The translations under genes were made by a program, and so were the position numbers. Below, one piece after another: positions 1-11,260 of a stretch of 64,000 nucleotides of DNA. This DNA comes from Sindora glabra (lineage: Eukaryota > Streptophyta > Magnoliopsida > Fabales > Fabaceae). Positions within the stretch are counted from its first letter, which is position 1, and the number at the start of each line of letters is the position of its first letter. Location of the stretch: positions 35,672,027-35,736,026 of the forward strand of contig CM035233.1 of assembly GCA_020226215.1 (NCBI GenBank), given 5' to 3'. The notes beneath the pieces were generated by a model. The model did no database searches. It was not told where the DNA came from and worked only from the letters and a program-made list of their open reading frames with translations.

Positions 1-404
1 AGAAATTTTGCATTGTGATATACAAAAAATACAATTTAAGTAGCGAAATAATTCACCTTCAACATTGTTATTCAAGCATAAAATTCACCTTGATAAGTTC
101 TTGTAATCTTTACCTCTGCATAAAGTTATATGCAATCTTTATCAATCAAATCATAATCTTCAAAATATTATGCAAGATTAAGGACCCTACCAATATTTAT
201 TCTTTATTAGTCTCCCCCTATCAAGGTAATTGTTTATGTTTATCCATAACCAATTTATTGGAGATAATTAGGATATTAAGTAATTACTAGATACCTAGCT
301 TTTAATAATTATCTTATTGAACAAATACATATATGGCTTACCTTAACTTTTTTAAAAGAACTGAAAGATATATTAACACTATTGTTTTAGGTCTTTTAAT
401 AAAA
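1..404. other. Unassigned AT-rich start of window
   Basis: A 91-codon open frame lies at 15-290 on the + strand but I recognise no domain in it. It lies directly upstream of the copia pol remnant and could be a further decayed part of that element (integrase side), but no integrase motif can be followed here. I do not call a gene. Confidence 0.3.
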
Positions 405-1585
405 TTAAAAAATGTGATAAGCATTCCTTTTTACAATTAACTTTTGGTCAATAGCCAAATATTTTCCATATAAGAGTTTTTAGATACTTGGTATGCTAAT
501 ATATTCAATTGCTCTACCATAATGCATAAAAATAAGTCCTCAAAGGAGATTAGGAATATACATTAGGTATGAATCTCACTTTATTATCAAATATTTTAAA
601 TGAATAACAAGAGATATTTTTACTATTGATTATCATTTGATAAAACAAATATTCTTGCATTGGGGGGAGAATAAGCAACTAGAAAAGAATATTACATGGA
701 ATATATCATCTTTAAATTACCTTGGTCCTTATGCAAAATAGTGTGAACTTGAAGTTCAAAATATTATTCATTTACAAAGAATAGCAAACTAACTGCCATG
801 TACTTTTACTGACTTAAAAAAAGTAACCAAATCATATATACTAGTTGTAAATGCTCTTGTTCGAATGGATGTTCCAATAGGATAACTTATATCTATTATA
901 GCATATAAGTCTAAAACATGCCTAAAGTATAATAAACTAATTAATTCCAAAGATAATAATCCTCATAAGAGAAACGGATTAAATAAGAAAAATTATAAGT
1001 AAACAAATGCTCCTAAGAAGACTTGAAACATAATAGATAATAAACATTTAAAGGAAGTTTTGGTACTTAAAATTATTGAAAATAAAGAAATATCAATAAA
1101 TAATGTCTCCATATTAGAAAAATGGAAATCAAAAGTGATGGTTATCAACAACATTTTCTCACATAATGTAGTACTAAATTTTATACAAAATAATGAGAAT
1201 CTTAAGTTGAAAAATATTGAAGAATGTTAATATAGAGATTATTAGCCAAAATTGAAAGACACAATTCATTTTCAAAATGTAATGTTTTTAGAGTAGTAAT
1301 CCAAACCCTTAAAAGTGTAAAGCTAGTAAGGTACAAATTGGTTTTTATGTTAAAAAATGAGAAAAATGAAATTGCTTGATATAAAGCACGATCTATAGCA
1401 CTAGATTTTTTTCTTTAAGGCTTGTTATTAATTATGAAGAAACATATTCCTCTATGATGGATGCAATTACATTTCAATACCTCATTAGTGTGATAATACA
1501 AGAAAAACTTAATTATTAAAGAAGAAGCTAAATCAAGTACTTTGAGAGCAATTACCAAGGCTTGAAGCAAATCATAAGACTTTAA
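405..1585 (+). pseudogene. Ty1/copia pol remnant (integrase end to RT start)
   Basis: Decayed polyprotein of a copia LTR retrotransposon, which copies its RNA into DNA and integrates it. The C-terminal end of the integrase region is readable at about 436-485 (LTFGQ, stop, PNIFHIRVF) and from 541 (QRRLGIYIRYES). One frame then stays aligned to the family from 541 to about 1025, with segments such as ELEVQNIIHLQRIAN and CTFTDLKKVTKSY. After a shift comes the linker before RT (KEISINNV, VINNIFSHNV) at about 1085-1230, and the RT N-terminal part at 1427-1510 (INYEETYSSMMDAITFQY). At about 1550 NYQGLKQ probably marks a later RT segment, reached after an internal loss. Stops inside the 541-1025 frame mostly fall at expected Gln codons. 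No LTR, gag or RNase H belonging to it was found. The assignment to copia is firm; the lineage is not determined. Confidence 0.85.
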
Positions 1586-2159
1586 TAAGTAGGGAGCTTA
1601 ATATTGATGTTGATGTCATAATGTATAAAGAAAAGGGAGATCAAGCTAAATTTGATGTCAGGGTGACTTTTAGTGTTAGATTTGTGATTACATTGGACCA
1701 AGTTCATTTGATGAAATGTAACCTCTTTTTTAATCTTTTTGACACCTGGCACAACATTAAGACCATAGATCAAAGACATAATGTGCCCTATGTGGCATAG
1801 CATGGCATCCAAAGACTTTACCTGAAGAAGTTTCACTACAAAATGGCATTGAGAAGGAACCTCTCCAATTAAGATTTTTTTGGATGCATGTATAAAAATG
1901 TGCCAAATATATTTTTCTTTAGCTCATAAATTTATGAAAGTACTTTTGTATTGAATTTTGTATTTGCATTTGGGTTCCAATGGCCTTGTTTGTAAAGAAT
2001 TCTTGGGATGGTATCATTTTACATATTTAAAATTGATAAGAGTAGCTTCTAATCCACTTTTAAGGTTAAACAAAATACAATATTCACTAGAATTTACTTA
2101 TTTACTTAATTAGTACATAAAATCCTTCCTATATTGTAGTGAATTTTAAAGTATGCATA
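1586..2159. other. Unassigned stretch between two pol remnants
   Basis: This lies between the + strand copia remnant and the end of the - strand gypsy pol. It holds an 84-codon open frame on the - strand (1582-1836) with no domain I recognise. By position it could be the tail of the gypsy polyprotein or part of an LTR, but no LTR end or polypurine tract could be identified. Confidence 0.25.
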
Positions 2160-2175
2160 TCTTTCATGATATGAA

Positions 2176-2960
2176 TAGCGACTTTTAAAACTTAGCTTCC
2201 CACTTGGAAGCCTTGGGAGCCTACTATCATTTGATAAGCTTTAGTAATTCTTTTGACATATGTTATATATGCCTATTATATCTTTCATCTTTTCTTTTCT
2301 ACTATCTTAACTAAGAGTCATAAAGAATTTTATGGCTCTATCTCTAAAGTCAACCATGGACTTTGCATTGTTAACTTGGTGAGAACCATGGCTTCTATTC
2401 CAAAGACTAAAGAGGATAATATTGCTTGTGTTAGCCCTATTTTGGCAATTTTGTAGGTCTATAATACTTATTGTACATGATCTATTCATGCCTAATGATT
2501 ATTACTGACCATTTTTTATCAAAATTCCCATCAATGTTTTGTTAGTTACCTCAACTTGTCCTTCTCATTATGGATAATAGAGACTTGATATATCATGAAT
2601 GATTTTATATTATCCTTTTTAAGATCCCAAACCTATATGTCATATTTTCTTTAATGAAGTTTGCCATATTTTCTTTGATGAAGTTTCCCACTACTTTGCC
2701 ATGTTTTATTCTTAAAGCTAAAGTTTTAACTTTTTTGGAAAAACGCTCCATAAATACTAATATAAAGGTTTTTTCCATGATGCTGGCCTTATAAGACCAA
2801 TAAGGTCAAATACCCATATACAAAAAAGCCATGGAATACTTAATGCATGAAGTTCAACAAAAGGGAATGAATTAAATTCCAATAGATTTAGCAAGGTTTA
2901 TAATGACAAACATAAGATAAGGCATCTTGTTCCATGATGTGCTTGTAATAACCAAGGCAA
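2176..2960 (-). pseudogene. Integrase of the Tat-like element
   Basis: From N to C terminus on the - strand: a decayed zinc-finger segment (GYYKHIMEQDALSYVCHY, about 2960-2890), a segment preceding the core (about 2870-2760) where plant gypsy integrases carry a conserved Trp-Pro-Phe motif, then the catalytic core with KHGKVVGNFIKENM and YRFGILKRII (about 2725-2600). The EGQVEVTNKTLMG motif at about 2555-2515 is preceded by two stops. The end of the core reads GLTQAILSSLVFGIEAMV at about 2435-2380. The C-terminal segment FQVGS-stop-VLKV lies at 2176-2215. The reading shifts frame several times. A 24-bp unit inside the core is tandemly duplicated (separate entry). Confidence 0.82.
2641..2688 (-). 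repeat. 24-bp in-frame tandem duplication inside integrase
   Basis: Bases 2641-2664 and 2665-2688 are near-identical 24-bp copies differing at two positions. On the coding strand they read as NFIKENM repeated with an 8-codon period, in frame. One copy would be expected in the family, so this is a local duplication in the decaying element or its progenitor. Confidence 0.85.
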
Positions 2961-3689
2961 AAAAGTTTATGATATAACTTTCTTGCACTTGTTACTCTTC
3001 ATAATCTCCTTGGTAGTACAATTTATCTTTCTTCTTTATTTAAGCACCTTTTCAATTTATTGTCTACTCCTCTTCAAAATAAAATCATTTCTTTCACAAA
3101 GTATCTTAACGTCTCTTTTTTAATTTTGTTAGCCTCTTTTAGATCAATAAGAAGAGTTTCTTCCAGGAGATATTGTAAGTGTTTTTTCTTCCAATCTTCC
3201 TCATTAACTATTCTTACTTCCAACTACTAGGTAGTGCATATTACACAAGTGGTTTAAAAGGTAGTGTAATCTATTTTCATAATGGGCTAAAAGTACCCCT
3301 GGCACGATATTTTTTTATGTAACATTGAGCTTTCTTCATAATAAATATCATTATGTACTATTGCTATTATTGCTTTCATTGTTCTTTTAAAATACACTTT
3401 ATCATAACCCTTTTAGGATCGTGTTTGTAAATAATGCCATTTAACATTTGATAGTCTTGTAAAGTTTTATTAAAGCTGACTTTAGGTTAGCTAATTCTTG
3501 CAACATAGGAGCTCTCCAGTCATTTTGTACTTTTTTATAAATTTTGAAGATTAAGGATTGTGCAAGACTCTTTGCATAATCTAATAATAACACCTTCACC
3601 ATTTTTTATTACTATTTATGCCCCTAAGGTTACTAAATTATCTGTTCCTTATTTTCTCCTTGTTGGGCATGTAAGAAAGTAACTTTTTT

Positions 3690-4490
3690 TAATTTTGTTA
3701 TGATAGCCTATGCCACTTCCTTATATTTAACCAAAATTGGTTCTTCAACCTTGAATTTCCCTATTGCTTAATTGATAATTAATTTTGAATCTCTTTTTAC
3801 TATTAGATTTTTTGCTTCTATTTTTTTTTACTATCATAAGCCTCAAAATGAGTGCTTAATATTTTGCTTCATTATTTGTATATAGGAAGTCCAATTTGTA
3901 CATTATGGCATATGTTCCTCTATCAAGATCTTTTACGATAACCCCAACCTCCCTATCAGAGCAAATGGTAAATCATTAAAGTATATATCCTATGGTTATG
4001 GTATTTCATATGAAGTAATCATTTGATCACAAAACATATTTTCTATCTCAAGTAGGCCCTGAAAATTTTTTTTAAAAAAAGGGCTCATAATTCACTTTTA
4101 AGAATTAAGCTAATAGGTTAGCTAGAGCTTGACTTTTAATGCTTTGGGATTAGCTTTTTTAATGTCAAACCCACTTATTATTAACATCCATTTTACCATT
4201 TTTTCTATTAAAGCTAACTACTATGAAAGGAACTAAATAAGATCAGACCACATTTGTAATAAAACATAATATGCTAAGAAGTAATGGTAGAACTTTTAGG
4301 TTGCAACAACAAGGGCAAGATAATGCTTTTCCATGGAAGAATATTTCTTTTTAGGGTCTTCTAAGCAAACAACTAAGATAATACATAGGTTTTTTCCAAC
4401 CCTTTCTACTTCTTATGCTAAGAGCACACTAATGGATTTTTCCGTACAAGTAAGATAAAGAGTAAGAGAGGTTCCACATTAAGGGGCAAC
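3690..4490 (-). pseudogene. Double RNase H region (RNH plus archaeal-type RNH)
   Basis: The first domain, just after the RT, contains KKKYSSMEKHYLALVVAT and YHYFLAYYVLL at about 4340-4260, the standard gypsy RNase H segment. It is followed by IKSQALANLLA at about 4130, the linker typical of these elements. A second RNase H-like unit follows with KLDFLYTNNEAKY at about 3905-3860, matching the archaeal-type RNase H known from Tat-lineage elements. Both are interrupted by stops. Known family role: removal of the RNA strand during reverse transcription. Confidence 0.78.
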
Positions 4491-4553
4491 TATAACATGA
4501 ATGGAGCTAATAACATGCAAAAAAATTTTAAATGCTTCTAGGTGAATTTCTTT

Positions 4554-5300
4554 CTAATCAAAGTCAACATTCTCTTTTAGGAAAGTCTTGAAATGATATA
4601 TTAATTCTATTGATGTTAAGATAAATCTTCTAACATAAGATAATTTACCTATGCAAGATATAATATTTTTTAGGCTTATTGACCTTGTGATCTTCCTTAT
4701 TACTTCAATTTTATCTTTATCTACCTCAATTTCTTCCTTATGCACCTTAATATTTTCTTGATGAAACCTTGAAGTCACATTTCTTAGGATTGCACCTAAA
4801 CTAGTAGTTTCTACATCTTTGAAAGAAACTTCTTAAGCGATTAACATGATCTTCTTTCTTTTTGGATTTAATTATAAAGTTGTTTACATAGTCTTCAATA
4901 AAATCATGTAATGTATAATGAAATATGGCATATGACCATTTAATAAGTTACCTTGCATTTTTTATATTAGAAGATATGACCATATAATAGAAATTATCAA
5001 TGGGAGTTTTGGAGTTGTTTTCATGGCATCCAATAAGTGAATTAAGATCTAATGTACTTATTGAAATAATCCATAAAAGAGAATCTCTAATAGCCTATTA
5101 TGGAGGTGACTAAGGCATTTATATAAGGCAAGGGAAAGTCATCTTTCAAGAAAGCTCTATTAATACCTTTGAAGTCTATGCAAACTTGATTTTGCTCATT
5201 ATTTTTCTTAATTGGGATGATATTAGATAGCCAAGTACGGTATTTAATGGGTTTCCAAAAACCAACCATATAGAGCCTTTCCATTTCTATTTTGATTTAA
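4554..5300 (-). pseudogene. Reverse transcriptase of the Tat-like element
   Basis: The N-terminal part at 5087-5284 reads WLSNIIPIKKNNEQNQV and CIDFKGINRAFLKDDFPLPY, a standard gypsy RT segment (the family begins this block with a Val/Cys-Val-Asp-Phe-Arg motif). The active-site region near 4915-4880 reads HDFIEDYVNNFIIKSKKKED. The catalytic YVDD box is therefore YVNN, with both aspartates replaced by Asn, so the enzyme would be inactive even without the stops. The connection to RNase H at 4554-4778 (KIEVIRKITR, CIGKLSYVRRFI) is in one open frame. Confidence 0.88.
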
Positions 5301-5858
5301 GCCACTATATTAGGATAGAACTATCTTGGATGTTGCTTTACTAGCTTTATTGCAAGGTTTATTACTAGATGATGAGATACCAGTTAGGACTTAATGTTAA
5401 CATTTCATGATAATCTCAAACAAAGACATCATAGAATTTTTTTAATAGTGCTTTCAATTTTTCTTTTTCTATTGCATTTAAATTACCCTTAAAAACCAAA
5501 TAAGCTTATCGTCTCATTCATTGCCTAGATTAATGCTTTCAAGCTTTTCATTCACTGACTTTAGTGTGGCTTGTAATGTGTTGAGGCTTTTAGTTTTTTC
5601 AATGTTGGGAGCTTTTACCTTTTAAATTTATCAAGGCTCAGGTCAATGCAATATATTCTTTTAAACTCTTTTCTTCGATGCATTTAGCCTATTAAAAATA
5701 ATAAATTGTCTTGCCTTTTACATTTTTAGAGTATAAGATAGTAAGCAATTGAATATCTCCTACATCAATTTTAATTTTCTTCATAGGTGGTTGGCAATCC
5801 TCTTTCCCATATTTTTCAATTTTTTATATGATTTCCTAATTTTACCTTTATCTTTTGG

Positions 5859-6340
5859 CTACTTTGATATAGAAAGCTTAAATAGTTGCCTTATTACATA
5901 AGTCTCATTTTGTGGTAACTCATCAAAATGAATAGCTTCAGTGAAGTGAGCTTTATCTTCATCAAATGGACTCTTAAAGGCAAATAGCTTAAACATTTTC
6001 ACTTTTAAAATTAGCTTTAACATATTGGTGCAAGGTAAAAGGGACACAATTATAGGCATAAAACCATAATCATCCCGATAAATTATTTAAATAGGGGATC
6101 CTTTAAAATGAATTAAGAATTACTAGGGTCTGTTAAATACATTTTTTAACAAAAATAATGGCTCTTAACAAAACCATAGGAATAATGTTAACTGTGGAGC
6201 TATTATCTATTAAAACACAACAAATTTTCCTTTTTTTTACAATTTTTTTTAGATGTAGGGGTTTATTATGACCCTTGTATGAAACTTGTTTGTCAAATTC
6301 TCTAGAAATAATGGTTGAAAAATGCACCTTGATAGCTTTT
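5859..6340 (-). pseudogene. Protease and protease-RT linker of the Tat-like element
   Basis: An open frame at 6133-6327 (64 codons) carries SRE-F and GHNKPLHLKKIV followed by CCVLIDNSSTVNIIPM. The LIDNSS core corresponds to the Leu-Ile-Asp-Asn-Gly-Ser box of Tat-type retropepsins: the catalytic Asp is kept, but the following Gly is replaced by Ser. Downstream, the 66-codon frame at 5859-6059 (AFKSPFDEDKAHFTEAIHF) lies where these elements have a variable spacer between protease and RT. Confidence 0.78.
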
Positions 6341-7240
6341 TACAAATTACTACTTGCTACAAATGGTTTCCATCTCTTTTTTAAGAGATTTTAACTATGA
6401 CTAAAGAAGCTTGACATTTTCCTTCCTCATCAAATTTAATCAAGTTGAAAAAGTTGCAAAATTTTAGTAATTGTATAAAACTTTAGCTATAGCCACATTT
6501 GCCACATTAGTCATTGACATATTTGGATATACTTCTTAGGGTTAGTTAACTGTTGGACTATTAGGGTAAAAGATAACATTTACATTGTAGCTGGGAAGAA
6601 GTTAAGTGTGCATAGTTTCAGTAATATCTTAAAATTGTTCAAATCTAGCTTTTTCAATAAAGATTTTTCAAAGAATGTAATAGTTCATGGTGGTATACGT
6701 AAGAGATTAATGATAGTGGCAAAACTGTGGTGTCTTCTTTTTAGTTTCTATTATGTTGCTTTTTGGTTAGGGTAACTCAATGATACCCTCTTCTACCTAG
6801 ATTGTAAGGATAGTAAGAAATTTCTCAAAAGGACAAGGAAAAGTTAAAAGGGGTTTATGTTAATGTATACTCTAGTAGTCAATCATAGGATGATTGTATT
6901 TATATACATTGTATTATGTTTATATATATATATATATATATATACATATGTATACCAGCATTTCAATTAATTGTTATATTTAATATTACATCTATGTAAT
7001 AGAAATATATATAATAAATATCCTTAGAATAATTTATATTATTTTTAAAATATCCCTAATCAAGTATTATTAAATTAAGATAATAATAATACATTAAGAT
7101 TAATATGTACATTAGCTAATGACTTTGGTCATGGATATAAGAGATCAAGTTAATTCATAGGTATATGTTAAAGAACAAATGTATTATAATAGCTTACCAT
7201 GAGAGTGTTGCATGGATTGCTATATGAGTATAACAAACAA
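6341..7240. other. Unassigned, with a TA microsatellite
   Basis: No domain could be read on either strand, although the part next to 6340 should hold more of the gypsy gag-protease junction. A pure TA dinucleotide run lies at about 6920-6944. Confidence 0.4.
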
Positions 7241-8600
7241 TTTTCATAATAACAATAATGTAATTGGTCCTTTAACCTAACATCACTATGATTCTTTACA
7301 TGAGAAGTTATATACTTTGATGTTATCTAATATCACTTGTAATGAATTCAGCCTAAAATGTCATGATTAGGTAAAGCATAAATCATGTGAAGGGAACATG
7401 AGTGATCTATATAGGATTTTGTTCTTCCTATATAGAAGGAGTGATATTTGTGGACCTTTTGATTGAGTAAAGCTATAAAATGCATTGTTATGCTCTAATG
7501 GATCAATATCCAATATTAATTCATTTGTTTTTAGTTAATCTACTTAAAAATCAAGAAATACATAGATTAAATTATGAAGAAAGTGACATATTGCATGTGC
7601 CAAGTTCAATCCAGATATCTAAGATAAAAAGGACTAAATTAGATAGAATATTATTCAAGAAAAAGTTAAGTCAAGTTACTGACATTCTCATTACTTGAAT
7701 ACCATTCATTATCTGTAATCTTAAAATGGGATTTTAGGATCACTACTAACGTAATAAGAACTTATAAGGCCACACTTAAAAAGTGTGTCAAACATTGGGA
7801 TCATAAAGTAATTAAAAACTTAGTCAGACTAAGGCTCCTAATTAGGATAAGCCTAATACAATTAGGCTTCACTAAGTAATAGCATAATATGATTAGGGTA
7901 TACTTAAAGGATATTAGATATGGGTTAATTACTTACTAGAGTTGTATTTAGGCTTAGTTAATAATCAAAACCTAGTTATCTTCTTTCTTAAAGTAATTTT
8001 GATTAGATATTATAAATATTATTTTATCAATGAGATAAAATAAATCATTTGGAAAAATATCTTACTGATATTAATCAATCTTTTTAAAAGCAAATATTTA
8101 ACCAAGATATGTATCACATGATTTGATAAATATCTAGTTAATATTAGAAAAAAAATTATACTTTTTCATCTATAAGATAGAGAACATTGTGACTTTATTG
8201 ATAGTATAATCCAAAAATAAAAATGTCTTGCCACTAGCACTGCATTAAAAGAAAGAGAGATGTTTCTATTGATTCAATCAATTTATTTAACTACTCATGT
8301 GGATATCATAGAGACATTACTCCTTAAAACAAAATTTGTGATTTGTGATAACTTAATTCAAGTATTCATAATCTAGTGATTAGATCATTCAAATGCTTAT
8401 GATCAAATAGTTTATGGACTTGCATTCATTAAACTTGAAGGTGATTTATGCTAACACTTATTGGACATATGCTGTATGATCAATTAGGATCAGATTCTTT
8501 GCAAAAAAATTAGTTTCACCTAACTAAGGTGTAAACCCTAAAATTGGTTTATACTTCTTTCACTTGGATCTTTGGTGGGCTTAAGAATAAATTTCTTAAA
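7241..8600. other. Possible LTR or untranslated region, unassigned
   Basis: This stretch has no coding signal I recognise; the 72-codon frame at 7480-7698 matches nothing I know. Short motifs such as the ATATTATAAATATTA box near 8010 and the CTATAAGATAGAG box near 8172 would fit a retrotransposon promoter, and its position between the gypsy pol and gag remnants would fit an insertion that split them. No LTR ends or duplicate copy were found, so this remains a guess. Confidence 0.25.
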
Positions 8601-10659
8601 TTTGTAACATTTTAATCTAAAAATTAAAGGTTTAAATTTTTTATTGTATTTGTCTCTAACTCATATTATAATTATTAATAAATTACACTTCTATAAGTGG
8701 CTTACCACAATAGCCCAAGTATCCTATTTTACCCAAGTAACCTTCAATTGTCATGAAAGGTACCTAAAAACAAATAACAATAATAGAGTAAGTCATAAAA
8801 ACTTAGTAAGACTCCATACAAACTATTTTAAGGTTTTATTAATTTGGATCTTCTCTTCTCTTAAAACCTTATTATTTTCATGTTAATCCTAGATTGCTCA
8901 TTTCATGATTTTCAACATTATGTGATAATAGTTTTTTATTATCTTTTCCACTTCACCTATAACTTCCACAATAGGATTTCCTTTGTTCCTACAACCTCCA
9001 CAATGGGATTTCCTTTGTTCAAGTTTTGACATTATACTTACCAAATGAGATATTATGATTTTTAATGCTGCTTTTGTAACTCACCTTGCTTTTTAAGAAG
9101 TTACATATTTTATTACTCCTGGCTCTTATATTTGGCCATTTAAATTTACGCTAAGTGATAAATCTTAAAATACTATTAGGTTTTAATTGTTATTATTTGT
9201 CTTATATTAGTTTTCATGTTTCATATATTAAACCTATATATAAGCATTAAGTCATTCATATCACCTTAATAATAGTAAGGATTAGATAATAAGCCACCAT
9301 GTAACTCATAAACATGTAATATACAATTATGACATGAACTCATAAACATAAAGGATACCAGTACGGTCATGTATAACTAATAAGCATATAACATCCAATA
9401 AAGCATGCAATATGGACATTACAACATGGTGCCATACATTACATCATTATATCTACATTGCCAACCTATACTAGCTAGTAACCAAATATCTATCCTTACA
9501 ATTGTATTGTTAGCCTCCACTTACTAACAACTAATTTATTCATATTCATATAAATTTGCAATATAGCAAAAATATATGATATCATATTTCCTATCTTTAT
9601 AACCATATTGTCAGTCTCCACTTATTGATAACAAAATATCCATCCTTATACATTAACCTTCCTTATAGAGATATTTATCTATTCCTCATATGCCTTCTAT
9701 TTAAAGCCTTATCCTCATCACTTATAGGAGAAAATTCATATCTCATAGGTTACTTGAAATTTTTACATGATATGTCCTCTAACTAATGGCACCATTTCTG
9801 CACCAATTGGATATTCCTAGAAAAAGTTATAACCAAAATATTACTTATTGTTTAGCATAGTGATGCCCAATTTTACCTTATCTTTCAAAAAAATTTGGTA
9901 TTAATTAGCTAGGAATTAAATTATGAAATTCGAATGACTCAATGCCCTAGATGTCTATTTTTCAAATATTTTTATAGTTTATCAATTAGACACTTCTTCC
10001 TTAGGTTATAGCAAAAATACTACCTGATGCACAAAAATTATGCTAACATGTAACCCACCTTTAAATTCCTTGATATGCTATTTGATTCTTGTAACCCACT
10101 TAATATTTCTAATTTTCTTTTCTTATTTTTGTTCTTATACTTTATCTTTTAGAATGTGGTTCTTATATTTTCAGTTCCTACCATCTATAATTTCTAAAAA
10201 ACACCTTCCTTCACAATCCTCATTTTTATCTTTTTTAATTCTTAGTAATGTAATGCTTTATAAAACTCTTTCAAACCAATATCTCTCTATTTATTTTATT
10301 TGAATCCAATTTGTGCCTTTTGTACCATTCCCCTATTCATTTTAATATACCTTATCATTTATAAGATTACTATCTCTAATATACCATAGTTAATGTCTAA
10401 TTCTCATAAACAAATTTTTTAAAGTGTTATAAAATTTTTATAACTATGTTAATTGATTCAAAACTTAATGGTTTACCTTTCCATGTAAAAGGCCTTAATT
10501 TTGAATTATAAGGCTTATAGTTCTCTAGTAACAACTTCTCACTCAATACTTTTTTCAACATGAAGTTAAGGCTAAAAATAAGTTTCTTCCCAGATAGTTT
10601 GGTAATAGCTATTTTGACATTCTTATCTTTTAATAACTTAAAGCGATGTAGTTGCCAAT
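8601..10659. other. Unassigned AT-rich stretch with a short duplication
   Basis: No gene or recognised element. A 27-bp segment at 8962-8988 is repeated with two changes at 8994-9020 (period 32). Open frames at 8644-8886 and 10040-10303 have no recognisable domain and are rich in Leu, Ile and Phe, as expected of chance frames in AT-rich DNA. Confidence 0.35.
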
Positions 10660-11260
10660 GTGGTGAAGTAGAAACTTGCTCATTCTACATTATCAATCCT
10701 TGAAAAAATATGGATATCCTTATAATATAAATATGCGGTGATAGAATCCTCTATATTGGTGATATAATTTGGTACTAGCGTGGACTTTGAAATATCTTCA
10801 TTGCAATCTTGAGCTCAATCACTATAGTGTCATACAAAAGAGGCAACATCTTCTATCTATTGTTTAATTCTTCCTAAATCCATTAAATGGATATCACATC
10901 AAATGGTGAAGAATTTGTTATAGAATATGATAACTATGTCTTTCCAAGTTAGGATAGAGTCGAGTTAGAGGATAATGTACCAATTACATCCCCTACTAAA
11001 GAAATATTTAGAAAATTTATGTAAACAAAAGGTTATGATCATTACCATAAAGTCCTAAGTTATCAATGAACTGATGGATATGCTCATTAGCATTACCTTT
11101 CTTATAGAATTTTCTAAAGAACAATAGTTAATATTTTTAAGGATAAGGTCAAACAAATAGCCCTTAAGGGAGCAATGTGTAAAAGCCTATCTTAGCAAAT
11201 ACTTTGCATCTGGCTTTCTCTAAAATTTTACATAAATCTTCCTTTATCACTGAAGCATAT
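10660..11260 (-). pseudogene. Tat-lineage gypsy gag remnant
   Basis: Decayed structural (capsid) gene of a Ty3/gypsy element. Read on the - strand: GNANEHIHQFIDNLGLYGND at 11097-11038, then TWKDMVIIFYNKFF at about 10950-10909, MDLGRIKQ at about 10886-10862, EDVASFV near 10850, and ITNIEDSITAYLYYKDIHIF at about 10763-10711. This order matches the retrotransposon gag domain of Tat-type plant elements. Several stops and shifts break it. It is on the same strand as, and upstream of, the pol at 2.2-6.3 kb, so the two may be parts of one element separated by later insertions. Confidence 0.72.

Larger units (their letters stand above)
2160..6340 (-). pseudogene. Tat-lineage Ty3/gypsy pol, degenerate
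   Basis: Decayed pol region of a plant Ty3/gypsy LTR retrotransposon. Read 5' to 3' on the - strand the order is protease (6133-6340), a linker (5859-6059), reverse transcriptase (5300 down to 4554), RNase H (about 4490-4130), a second RNase H of archaeal type (about 4020-3690), and integrase (about 2960-2176). This order and the presence of two RNase H domains are known hallmarks of the Tat lineage (Ogre/Retand type). Every domain is broken by stops and frameshifts, and the RT active site is mutated. The related gag lies at 10.66-11.26 kb. No LTR of this element could be delimited. The superfamily call is secure; the Tat assignment rests on the second RNase H and on protease and gag similarity. 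Confidence 0.87.

Noticed and set aside
1582..1836. 84-codon frame on the - strand
   Set aside because: No family recognised and no link to the adjacent gypsy integrase could be shown, so it is listed only as unassigned sequence.
7480..7698. 72-codon + strand frame near possible LTR sequence
   Set aside because: No match to a copia or gypsy domain; likely a chance frame.
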